Shown here piece by piece: positions 36,401 through 48,400 of a DNA stretch of 64,000 nucleotides. The stretch comes from Eremophila alpestris peregrina (lineage: Eukaryota > Chordata > Aves > Passeriformes > Alaudidae), in the NCBI GenBank assembly GCA_009792885.1, contig WMCF01000015.1:3921076-3985075 (forward strand), written 5' to 3'. A model generated the notes under the pieces. That model worked only from the letters and a program-made list of their open reading frames with translations, searched no databases and had not been told where the DNA came from. Numbering within the stretch: the stretch's first letter is position 1; each line of letters opens with the position of its first letter. A program made the position numbers and the translations under genes.

Positions 36401-39400
36401 AAAAATTTCCATTCCAGAGTCCTTACTTTTAGAAATACATTTAAGTAACTTGACTTAAGTATTTTACATTTTTAAGTAGTCTTTTCATCTTCAGTAATTG
36501 ACCTATCATTTCATATTGTCTTAAATTTCTCAAAGTATATGTATGCTCTAAGAAAGAATTCACAAATCAGAAAGACTTTAAACAAGACCCTTGTTTGAAG
36601 GTGTGTCTTCAGATTCTTGATACTTTTGCCCTGTTACTGAAGGACATCTTCAAACGGAGCATTGTAAGCTTCAGGCTTTGAGGACAAAGCTCTGTAGCTG
36701 AATTTCTGCTACACAGCTCATAGAAATACTACCTTAGAAACTTTCTGATATTAATCTCGTGCCTCAATATACCGGTTTTTAATCTTTTTTAGATGAGTCT
36801 CTTTTTACAGTTAGGGTGAAGATGGATCGATGGATCTCTTACATAGTTGCACTGGTAACTGCTTTAACTCAGTAATTGCACTGGTAACTGCTGAAACTGC
36901 TCTTAAAAGCAGTTTAAGCAGTTACCAGTGCAATTACTGAGATTTTTCAACCTGTTCTAGGTTCCCAGTCCACCTCAGTGCCATGTAAAACTTAATACAC
37001 TTAAGCCATATCTGAAGGTTTTTTTGAACTGATTGGTTTTATTTGCCATGAAATTATTTAGAAATAATTTATCATCAGTTTCAGTGCTTTTTCTAGAGGT
37101 AAATAATAAAGATCTGCAGGAGCTCTAGCTAGATCTGCAAATGTCTATTTTTTATCCGTGAATAGCACTGTCTTTCCCATTATATTCATATTTTCATTAT
37201 TTAATAAAATTATAATTAAATTCCCATAATGAGGTAGGATTTCTGTCAGAGACAAGGCAAAAGTCTGAATAACCAGGTCTGTATCCAGGCATTCAGTTAA
37301 AATACTACAGCAAGATCTAGAGTAGCCTCTGCTTGAAAACATTCTAGATCCTTTCTTTTATAAACCGACTTAAATTTCCAGCTTTCTCCCTTGTAATTTG
37401 TTTTTAACTTGAATATGTTATGTAAAGTTTGTACTCTGAAATGCAGTTTTGTCCTGAAATGCAATTTTTAAAAATTACTTTTTGAAGAGTTGTGATTTTT
37501 TTTTTAATTTAATCCATGTTAATTTTAGTGCATTGGCAAGAAAGAAAAATGTTTCAAGGTGCCAGGTCAAGCTTTTGAACCTGCATTTGGGATATTTCTT
37601 GTGAATGCTTTCTAATATATGACAGTTGGACTGGTATTCTTGACCACATTAAGGCAGTAATTTCTCTGTAAATCTAAATAGTCAAATGGATTCTGTCTCA
37701 TTTATTTTAATTCTACTGTAGTTTTGAATAATATTAAATACTCCAGGTTGTTTTGGGTTGGAGGTTGCTTTAGTGTCATACAGAAAGCAAAATTATAATA
37801 CTCATTTACAGATACAAATAAATCTGTCAGGAAAAAACGTCTTGTGTCCCATGAACTATTGTGGGTAGCCACAATTAAATGTTTATTGGCTCTGAGTTTG
37901 CCACTCTGAAAATTATCCTTTCTCCACCTTCTTTGTCAAAGGGATTTTAGCAATTGTTGTGCCCAAAGAATAAACACTGCTGAATGATGTGACTGGAAAA
38001 AAACAAGTGTCAATTAATGGCATAGCTGGCAACAACTCAGTCAAACAAAAACAGTCCGCATGGTATTAAGTCCTCTGTCTTTGTATTTTTGGAGCATGAG
38101 TTCTGAAGAGCAGATGTGGGTTTTTTTGAAGAGAATTTAGTCAAGAGGAAGAGTGCTCTTGGCAGAAATAAATGTCACTCTTCTGCTTTGAGACTCATCT
38201 TTCTAATGTAAATCTGTTACCAAGAGGTCTAACTCTGAAGTGATGTGGTTTTTTTTTCAGAGCAAGTCCTTCTAGATCAAAATGTGCAGACTCCTCCCCC
38301 AAGTCCTTTTTCAATACAAGCTTTCAGTAAGGGGACAAGCTGTAGTAATGGACAAGGGTTTGATTATGGCCTTGGAAATAACAAAGGTATGTTTTTGCAC
38401 TCATATTTTAACAACTATGGTTAGCTTAACTTTGCTTATCTTTTATTACTCATTTTCTGCTTTTTTAGGCACCACAGGTCCTCTCCAAAGCAGTAGTATA
38501 ATGAACTGTAAAGTGTTAAAACTGCTTTGTTCTCTGCTTTAGTTTCACTCAGTCTAAGTATTCTGTATTAAAAAAATCAACAAAGATTTGGAACTTAGTC
38601 GTGGATTTCTGCAGTGGTAGGCACAAAACTGAAATGCTGAAATGGAAAATATATGTAAAACAAGATTAGAAAACTATTTGATTTAGAAAGCACATGTTTT
38701 TAAAATTCCAGAAACATTTGTCATCTATCTAGAAAAATTGAGTGCCTTTAACAGGTTGACAAAATAAAACAAGCCATTTAAAATTTGCTGTGAAATTAAA
38801 AAAGGAAGTTGTAAAACTGAAGCTACCTTTCAGTCACATAGATACCAGTTACAACTGCTGGGAAATTAATAAAATCTAGTTTCTTTTGCTGATACAAAAT
38901 AATTGTTTCTTTTCATCATGGTTTATTTTGTAGGCAAGATCTAAATACATGTATAAAATCCATCAAAATAAACTCAATCTGCATGCCTTCTGTTCATTTC
39001 TTGGTTAGTTCTAGCAGATTTAAGAATACAGAACGAGCTTTCCTTGAGGTAGAGGTTCCTGAGAAGTATTTCTGAAACCTGGAATTCTGTCATTGTATTC
39101 TTGTATTGCTATAGCCTATGCCACTACGAATAGGGGCCTAAGCTGTGCTATGTGGGTTTTAGCACCTGCATATATTTCTTAATTGTTTCCTAAATAAAAT
39201 AACTTAAAACTTATTTTAAAGGAGAGAAGATTAGGAAAATAATTATTTCTAAATATTCTAGTCCATTAATGTCACAACATAAAATACTTTTATATCATTT
39301 GACAGTTGTTTACTGTGTAGAGAGTGGTTCATACTAGTCCATGCATTGTTATAGGAAACCCTTTTTTGGACAAAGGCTGGATAAGTTGAAGCATTTTCAT

Positions 39401-42400
39401 TTTGTTTGATAGAGCCTTTTAAACCTTCTCTTCCCAGTTCATCCATACTCATTTCAGAGTAATGGTGGAATCATAGAAGTGGAAGTATCTAAGACATGAG
39501 GCAGTATTTTAGCTTGTCTCTCAGTGTCAATTGTGTAATAGCACAGAAATATTACCTCTTCTTTTTTCTGCAGAAACATATTAAGACAACAGGTTTTTTT
39601 AATATGTTGTCCAAAGATAAAAACTTAAAGATGAATATGCTGTATTAACAGGCTTCCTGATTTCTGAAGACATTGTGATTCTCTTCATTATATCTTAAGC
39701 AGTTTCAAAGGTGTTTCTTTGGGATAATATAGTTACAATACATTTGGAAGCTACTCCTGGAATTGAATGCTATACTGTTTTGTATGCATTATTTTCTCAA
39801 CATACCCTCAAGCTGTGATGTTTAGTGTGAATGAACAATTCAGCTACCTGATTTCATTCAGTCTGTATACTGTATTTCCTTCTGAATTGCCCAAGAGTAG
39901 AGAGTTGTGGGAAGTAAGAAGTACGTACTATGTTGAAGTAAGAATGGTCTTACTTTCCCAAAAATAGAATTCTTCAGCAGTACCTTTACTTTATATGCAG
40001 TCTTTCTGTATTCTCAGGTCTAAGAAGCTTTGAGTTTTGTGAAAAATAAAAAATGGAAGGCACAGGCACCTTCTTTTGGAGGGGCTTTTTTGTTAAAAGT
40101 CCTTCTATAGGAAGGAGTTTTGATGAAAATTCTGTCCCATTCAAGAGTGTTGCAAAATGACTGATCAAATGTAAAGATCCCCACAATAGGTGTGTAGTTT
40201 TGCAGTAGGTAACAAAGTTTCCTACTGTAAAACTGCTAATTTTAGGTTTACATTATTACCTGCAAGAAAGAAGACTCCCACAAAGAATCCGTTTGATTTA
40301 GCTGTGTCTTCTCTCTTCCAGCTTTCTATGTTACAGGCAACTTTTTAATATTCCTCATGATTAGCCCTACCCACCTCCATATTTGATTGTTGTGGGTAGA
40401 TGACTTTCAACTTCTTCTCAGATATTCTTCTCTTAAAAATAGTTATGTATTTTAGGAATCAGGCACGTTGCATTTAAAAATAATAGTTTGTCAGACATGT
40501 GAATCACAGAATGGGTGGTGTTGGAAGGGACCTTAGAGATCACCTAGGTCCAAAACCCCAGGTTGTTCAATCACTTCTAGGTTTTTGAGGTAGGAATGAT
40601 TGCTGCTGAAGTACAGGTTCTGGTTTTTTGGTATGCTACTTCCAAAGCAGTGACATAAAATTGACTCCTGTAGCTGATGATTTAGTAGGGCATTCCAGCT
40701 ATTTTTTTGCTATTTTTCTCTTCTTATTTTTCAACTTGAAATAGCAAGAAAATAAATTTAACTTAGGAGCTCTTAGGTAATGCTGGTTTTTCTCTAATTC
40801 CTTAGAAAGATAGTTCATAATCCAAAAATGTTGTAAATTCTGTGTTAGCTGCTAAAAATTTTATTTTTCTACAATGCTGTCAAAATTATAGGTATTTGCA
40901 GAATAAAGTGACATTGTTAGGATTTGTCTGGTGATGGTTCAAATCTGAGATTCTCTCAAAATCTTGTTGTCTCCTACCTCATATTGCTAAGTATACTTCA
41001 AGTTACAACCTGGTGTGGCCTTCTTACTGAGGCATCATGTATTTCTAATGCTTATGTAGAGTTTTTTGAAAATTGGCATTCAGAAATTAAAACTGTTTTT
41101 AACATGCTACTTTGTTAAAGGCCTTTGTTTGCCTCACAGCAAATGTAGGTAGTTCTTCAGAAAACCAGTTCCAGTTCTTAAGCAGTACTTATGGATTTTT
41201 TAAGTTACTTTTAATCTGACCTCAAAAAACAGCATGACAGAATACTTTTAAAATATTTGCAAAAATAAGCAAATATTTACCAAAGCATTGGCACAGAAAT
41301 ACATTTGCCAAAGCCTGATTACATGCTAGCTTTCCCTTCTCATCAGTTTTTCTAACGTTTTTTCTGCATGTACTGTTGCACGTGTGTATTATTGTAAATG
41401 CTAGGGATTTCTGTTTCTTTCTTTGGCTGCTCTTCATTTTTTAGCAAGGCAAATATAAACCTCTATTTTGAAATGTTTAAAATAATTGCCATATAATAGC
41501 CATGGTCCTTAAAAGATGGTAATTTTATTGCCATGCATGGAGTGAGATTTTTATGTTTAGCCACAACCAGAGTTGTATGTGGCTAAATGAGATTTATGAG
41601 CTTTCTCTGTTATCCTCATTTAAACTTTGAGTACCATTTTACTCTGCCTTTCTGGAGAATGACAGGTAACAGGTTGTAGTTTTGACTGTTTCCCCCACTG
41701 CAGGTGACCAACTGAGTGCCATACTGAATTCCATTCAGTCACGGCCAAATCTCCCAGCTCCTTCCATCTTTGATCAAGCTGCAAAAGCTCCCTCTTCCCT
41801 TGTCCACAGCCCATTTGTGTTCGGACAGCCCCTTTCCTTCCAGCAGCCTCAGCCACAGCTTCAGAGTAAGTTTTGTCAGCCTTACCTGCCTCATCAGTCC
41901 GTGTCTGCAGCTTTGACATTGCTCTTCTCAGTTGCTTACCAGCTACTTATCATCCCACAGTGCACCTTTCTGGTTTGGTTTTTTTAAGTTTTTCATGATT
42001 CAGAAGCATGTGAGGTAATGCTCCCAAAGAAGTATACTTGTTCAACTTTAATTTTTATATTGACAGTATTTTGAGTTTATATGTGTAAATTAAGGTAAAT
42101 ATTTCATATAGTACAATATGTTGATAATTCTTTTAACGTCAAAAATGCACTGCAGTAAGTACATCAGTATAACTTTCCTTACTTGCTAACTTTGTGGTTT
42201 TGTCATTGCTCCTAACTTAAAGCATGTAGCTGGACAGTGGGAATAACTTGGCACTACTGATAAGAAATGTTTGTTAATTTTCTGTTGGGTGCTCACAGGA
42301 TTAGCATGGTAATAAAAGTTGACTCGTTGAGGTGAACAGCAGCTAACCTGATTACTGATGGGAGGACACGAAACTGTTTAATTAATGGAAACAAAAAGCT

Positions 42401-45400
42401 CAGCATTCATGATGGATAGCTGATACTGCACTAAATTCTCTCTTACCTGCAGAACAGTTACAGCACAGGTCACAGGAATACTGGTTTATCCCTGTCTCCC
42501 ACAAATTGTCTCTCTGAGGTGCCTCAGCTTGCTCTTGTCAGTCAGTTCAGTGTCTGTGTATGTGCAGTCCTGCATCTCTCCTGCTCAGCTTATTGAAGTG
42601 ATGGTGAAGTCCTTCATGTGAGAGCTAGATTAGTTTCTAATTTGCTTTTACAATAAGATTTTAAATAGTAAGATTTCTAATTTGCTTTTACAAGGACTGT
42701 CAGAAATATTTTGACTGCAATCTTCTGTAGTTTTGCTGGACATACACCCAACATCCTGAAAGCAGAATATACCAGACTCTACTCAGATAAAACAGCTGAT
42801 TGCCAGTGGCATCAGTGTTCCCTCATTGAGAATTTGTCAAACATTTATTCTTTCCCATCACTTTTAGGGTTTGTTCAGAGAGGTAAAAATCACATACTCA
42901 GCTTTGCTTCAAAAATAACCCTAACTGTCTTACTTCAAAGTTCAGATGATTTGTCCTTTAGCATTTAGACATTAAATCAAAAGCTTAATTTTTGACTGCC
43001 CAACAAGATTTTGCTGAATGGATTTCTCTGTCCAAGACATGCAGATAAACTGTATTCAGTAAGCTACATCCATGTTTTGTTTTTTCATAAGGATCCAATT
43101 CAAATGGAAGCTTTTTTTTTTTTTTTTGGTCAGGTAATGGGGAGCACTGCTGGTCTACCGAGTTAAAAAATGATGAAAATAGAAAATTTTTTTCAAATTT
43201 GATGTCTGATTTGGGTCTTATCTTAGTATAATGGTCTCAGCCAATTTGGTTGTTTGCTCTTCCAGAAGGGCAAAAACTGTCAACTGGAACTGGTGTAGTG
43301 GTGCACTGACTGTGATTTGATACAAGGACTTTTTTTTTTTTAAACAGTTTATTACCCAGTGTCAGATTGGATGCAGATAATGTAAATTATTCATAAAGGA
43401 GAGAAATATTAACATTTTTGTTTTCACAAAACTTAAGAATAATATGGGAGAAGATTTCCTGTTTAAACTTCTTTAGACTTTTGCAGACTTGTTCATTCTT
43501 CATTTGCAAGTTCATCCAAATTCAGCATATTGTCAGGAATGCCTGTAAGAGTACATCCATGTACTTGTTAATTCAATAGTTTTATGCAGTTATATTAGAA
43601 CTGTAACAGAAGCACATTTTAAGTATGCAATTTTAATTCATTATTTCTAAATCACTTTATGGCCTCCTGTTACCAAATACGTAATTAAAAGTTAAATCCA
43701 TTAAACGTATCTTAAAAGTCCATATCAAGTCAGTTGAATTGCCCTAGATGTGCTTAATTTTAGTTTCCAGTTATGTCCTCCATCCTTAAGTGCTTCCTGC
43801 AGTAAAGTTAGATATTAAAATTAAAATGAATGTTCATAGTCAATACACTTTTATTAAATGGACTAATGATAGTCTAATAGTTGAAAGAAGTTGTCCCAGC
43901 CTAGATTTCCCTGTCTGCAGATATTATATACTAAATAAAAATCTTGATTGCAAGTCAGCCTAAATAGTTCAGTCTGCTATTTACATTTGCTGTTCTTCCT
44001 TGCAAATCTCTACCCCTGTGGAGAAATTTGGTTTGGAAGCCTAATTCTGAGGAAAGCTAGGATCCTGCTGAATGCCCTCTAGAGTTATTTACTTAGATTT
44101 TTTTAAATAGGAAGAAAAATCTTGATCTGATATAAACATACTTTGTGCTGGTGACAGATTATAGTTTTCCTTAGAAGTGTTTGTAGGTAGGTGGTTTTTC
44201 AGGAGATTTTTCTGTTCATAAGGTTTGGTTTGCAAATTCACTTAAGAAAGAAGGAAAGGACTTGTGACAACCTTTTATTCTTCAGCACAGGGTCTGGTTA
44301 TTTTTTTTCAGAAATACTACAGTTTGGGACAGTTACCTCATGAGATATGATTTTTTAAGAAATAAAAAGTGTCTCTGTTACTCCTTTCACATCATAAATA
44401 AGTAAAAACAGGGCTCTGTGTTATATCAAAGAATTTGTTGCAGAAGGGATATTAGAAAAAACAAAAGGGAAATTCTGTTACTCAGTTTTGTGTTACTTGG
44501 TAGAACTCTGTGAAGGGCTGATTGTTCTGTCCTGCTTAATTCCTTTGCTAATTTTCAGACATAGTTATACAAGAGATTGTTTTCTTTTTCACCAGGATAG
44601 ACAAAATTAAGGTGCTCTTGCCATTTGTTTTAATTCTTTGTCAGTCTTATGTGCAACTAAAAGTTCAGAAAATGTAGAAGACCTGGCAAAACCTACCTGG
44701 AGTACAAGAATATCTGTACTGACTTGCAGCCTTAGCAAGAATGTTTTTCCATTAAGATCCCAAGCTTCTTCCTTGGATATTTGACCAAAACAGGCTGTGA
44801 TTGCTGCAGCCGGCTTATGTGTGCTTCTGAGAAGCTTGTATGGTCATCAGGAATAGATTTGCTTGTAAATGCAAACTGACATAGCCACAAGATTATTACT
44901 GGTTGCTTGATTTGTCAATGAACTTTGTTAAAATTTTAGAAGCCTCTGTTTAAGTTCTGAGTGTAGGGAAAGTGTGGAAGCCCAGAGGGTCATGGAAGAT
45001 CTTGTTTCTCAACCTTCAGCAATATGTGCTAGGCTATAAATGTCCTTAGATGTGACAAGTGTGGGTAACAGGATCTTGGCATGCTGTCCAGCATCAGTTA
45101 CCAAAATTTGATGATTGGCTATTGAGCTCTGAAAGGAGGGAGATATGAGACTTGGCAGTCACCAGTGTTAGACCTTTATGCATGTTTCCTCACACCTGTG
45201 TTGATACTGCAATGAGGAATGGATTTCTGGGCTTAAAATCTTTGAACCCCTGTGACTTCTGGTATGTTAACCCTCTTCCCGTGCAGCCCTGGCAGCTTGC
45301 TTGAGGTACTGCTGCCTGTCAGGCAGAAGCTACAGTGCTGAGCTGCTGTTCAATAGAGTGTCCTGTCAGGCTGCCTCCTTTCCAATCCATGCTGCAGAGC

Positions 45401-48400
45401 TGCAGTCCCACCATCCATTATCAGCTCCTGCCTTTCTTGCCACGAGTTCCTTGATACATCCCTTCAGCATTGATCATCCCTTCATTTTCTTTTGGTTTTG
45501 TTCCTTTCCCATCTAGGTGCTGATGGAATGAATTTAGAACCAGAGTGCTTCTCTCTGCATTTTCTAAATCTGTAGAGGGGGACAAAAGACCAGCACACAT
45601 ATGGAGCACATAACATGTGCTTCTTGGTAGTGTTTCAGTAAAATGAAGGGAGAGAATCTTCTCAGCCAGGCATGGTAATCTCCTCTATGTTTGACTTCAT
45701 CATCAGTCAAACCAATGACAACTGGTCTAATTGTTTTTTCAGATGCTGCATATTGCCAAGGCATCATTCCTGAAAATTTGGGCTAAATTATGTGGTCTCA
45801 TAAGCTATGCTTTTCAGGTTCTATGGACAAGGGTACATATGAAACATACATTTGGCCAGGTCAATCCAAAACCATCCTTGGGGGTTGGTATGGTAAAGAT
45901 TGGAGGAAGAGTACAAATTGACAGGTGTTTTTTTAGAATTAATTTCCTCATATCACATCTTCAAAAGTTGTAGTTACAAATTACAAAAGCATAGAATTCC
46001 TTTTTTCATCTACCTTTCCAGCACAGGAACGCTTCTTTCAGTTAATAAACTTATGTGGCTCAAATGTCAGTGTTCCAAACCCCACCACTGATACAGGATA
46101 TTACTAATATTTTTCTCATGATACCATATTTCTGCTTTTGCTTTAATTCATTCACTCATATCCCTGCTTTAACCATACTAAATAACTTCCTTATTTTTTA
46201 ATATTCAAGCGTTCTTTTTACTTCAGTGCATTCTTTTATTTGTGGAAAAATAATGTCTAAAAATAAAGTCCTGGTCCATATGACATTGAGCATTTTCAGG
46301 AGGTGAAAAAAAATACATTGGTTGCAGTGCTTGAGGAAATTCAACCAATAGCTGTATTGTAGTTTCCGTGTGAGTGAAAGAATGCATTGTTTTTAAGAGG
46401 CATCCATTGCTTAGGCAGCACAGCAAAGGCAGGTCAGTGCTTTCCTTCATCATGATGCAGAAAAGCAGTGGCATTCCAGAAGAAACATAAACTTAACTCA
46501 ATTTTCCAGTGATATTTTACATGATTGTTACAGAGTTTGTTTAAAGAAGACTCACATGAACCAGTTAGTTTTCTCAGAGGAAGTAGGCACAGCTGTTAAA
46601 AGACTACATCCTGCCATAGGCGTTGAATTGCCTCTTACAGCTCCCTATTGGGTAGCTTTTCAAGCTGGAGTTATTTCCATGTTGAAGGAGAGAGTGTGAC
46701 CAAAGGCACACTGTCACATTCAAGGCCTTGCCTGCCTTGTATTTCAAGTGTTTGTAGTCTTTGAGGAAGTTTCAGAGAGTCCTGATCAAAATGTTGGTCC
46801 CTGAGGCTGTCCAGTTATCCTGGATATACATAGATGGTCATACTCTTGGACCCACAGTCCCCTTGAAATTATTTAATAATAGTAGTACATCATTCACCTG
46901 TAGATTACAACATTATAAAATGTAGGTATTCTCAGACACAGAGTGAAAGAATGAATGAAGTACAAATGTGCATTCATGAAAGTGGATTTAGTAAAGGTTT
47001 TTCCTTTAATTGTTCATTGAGTGGGATGCTCGTGTATCAAATTGACATTTTTAGCTTTGCTGCTACTGCTGTTTTGTGCTCCTAATGTTTGTTTGCCTTC
47101 TACCTTTAAAATTTGACAGACTTGACATCCTGTTACTCAGAAGCTATATAGTTGTTATTGGATCTCTCCAAATCATTTGTAGGTATCAGAAGTAGGCAAT
47201 ACTAGTGTTAAATCTGTGTTAGTAGTGTTGAGGAATTAAGGAGTAGTTTATTTTTTTTAAAGAATTAAATTCTTACTTCAAATGTATGAACACGTTCTCA
47301 TTGTAGAGTTTCTAGAATCATTGCTCATTGCATAAGGTAGCAGGCTTGGTAAGTTGATGTGTGCAAGTTAGTAAATGTGTTACCAGAACAAAGAGATGTC
47401 TTAAATAGTGTAGGAATAGAAATTATTTATTTTCAGTACAACTATCTTACTCCATTTGTACAAAAGGGTTATCTAAAACAGAGTGTCTGCTAACATACAC
47501 ATTCTCTTTACAATTGTTACTTCAGTAAGAATTTTACTTCTTTTTGGTTCCAAAGGAAGAGAAACTAGAATTAAAATTAAAACCAGAAAGAGATAGAAAA
47601 ATTAGAGAAATAAAATTATAGACTGAAACAAAAAGTCCGTACTATTTTTCTCCAAGTTTCATTTCTGTAGAGCTTCTAACAGATCTGGTGTCAGTAGACT
47701 CCACTGAAATTACCCTGGATGACATCAGAATTTTTCTTCAGTCTAAACTATTTTAAGAGCTGGTTTTTTTTTCGTGTACTGTTGACACTCATCTACTGCT
47801 AGTTATGTCTCTTGTATTGAGGGATCATTGCATAAGTGAAGTTTATCAAAACTTATATTCTTGAAATGCAATCCCTTTTGAAAATGGAGTTTTGATGTGT
47901 TTAATATTTTTTTCATTCATTACAGTGATTAATGAGACTCCAACACAAGTAATTAGGTGTTCTCTAACTTCCATGAAAGTGTGTGTAAATTGAAGGCTAT
48001 ATTGAAGTTCTAAATAATTAATTTCTGAATTTACAGACTTAACGGTAGCATTTCAAATCCAGGTTCAGGTCAAAACTAGACACTGCTGGTTTTTATAATA
48101 AACAATAAATCTCACTGGCTAGCCCCCATATATTATATTTTTATATCCTAGACGCTAATACTGGAATTGCAGCATCTTTAGGTCAAGGAAGCTGACCTAC
48201 TATGTTCTACTACAAACTACTGTCTGTCATTTAAAGCTAATGTAGGAATCTAAACACTGACTTCAGAGTACATAACAAAGAAGATGCATATCATTTGAAA
48301 TGCTTGTTTTTATCTTTGCTTTTCCATTGAATCTGTGCTGCTTCTGTGCAACTGTTTTCCACTGTAGAAACTCCATCCTGCTGCCTTGCTTCTCGTGAGC

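Larger units (their letters stand above)
32080..38260 (+). other. MYCBP2: Introns between cassette exon 21 and exon 24
   Basis: Introns: 32080-34234 (ending in the poly-T tract with an N), 34460-35372 (17-nt T run at 35228) and 35506-38260, the first GC-AG intron, which contains the inverted/direct repeat at 36847-36941. Confidence 0.8.

Noticed and set aside
41556..41587. Short hairpin with perfect 10-bp arms (tttagccaca / tgtggctaaa).
   Set aside because: Stem too short for a microRNA precursor and not flanked by further pairing.
45293..45517. A 75-codon open frame after a gtgcag acceptor in the same phase as the cassette exons.
   Set aside because: No credible donor before the in-frame tag at the end; composition is not conserved-looking. 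Treated as chance.
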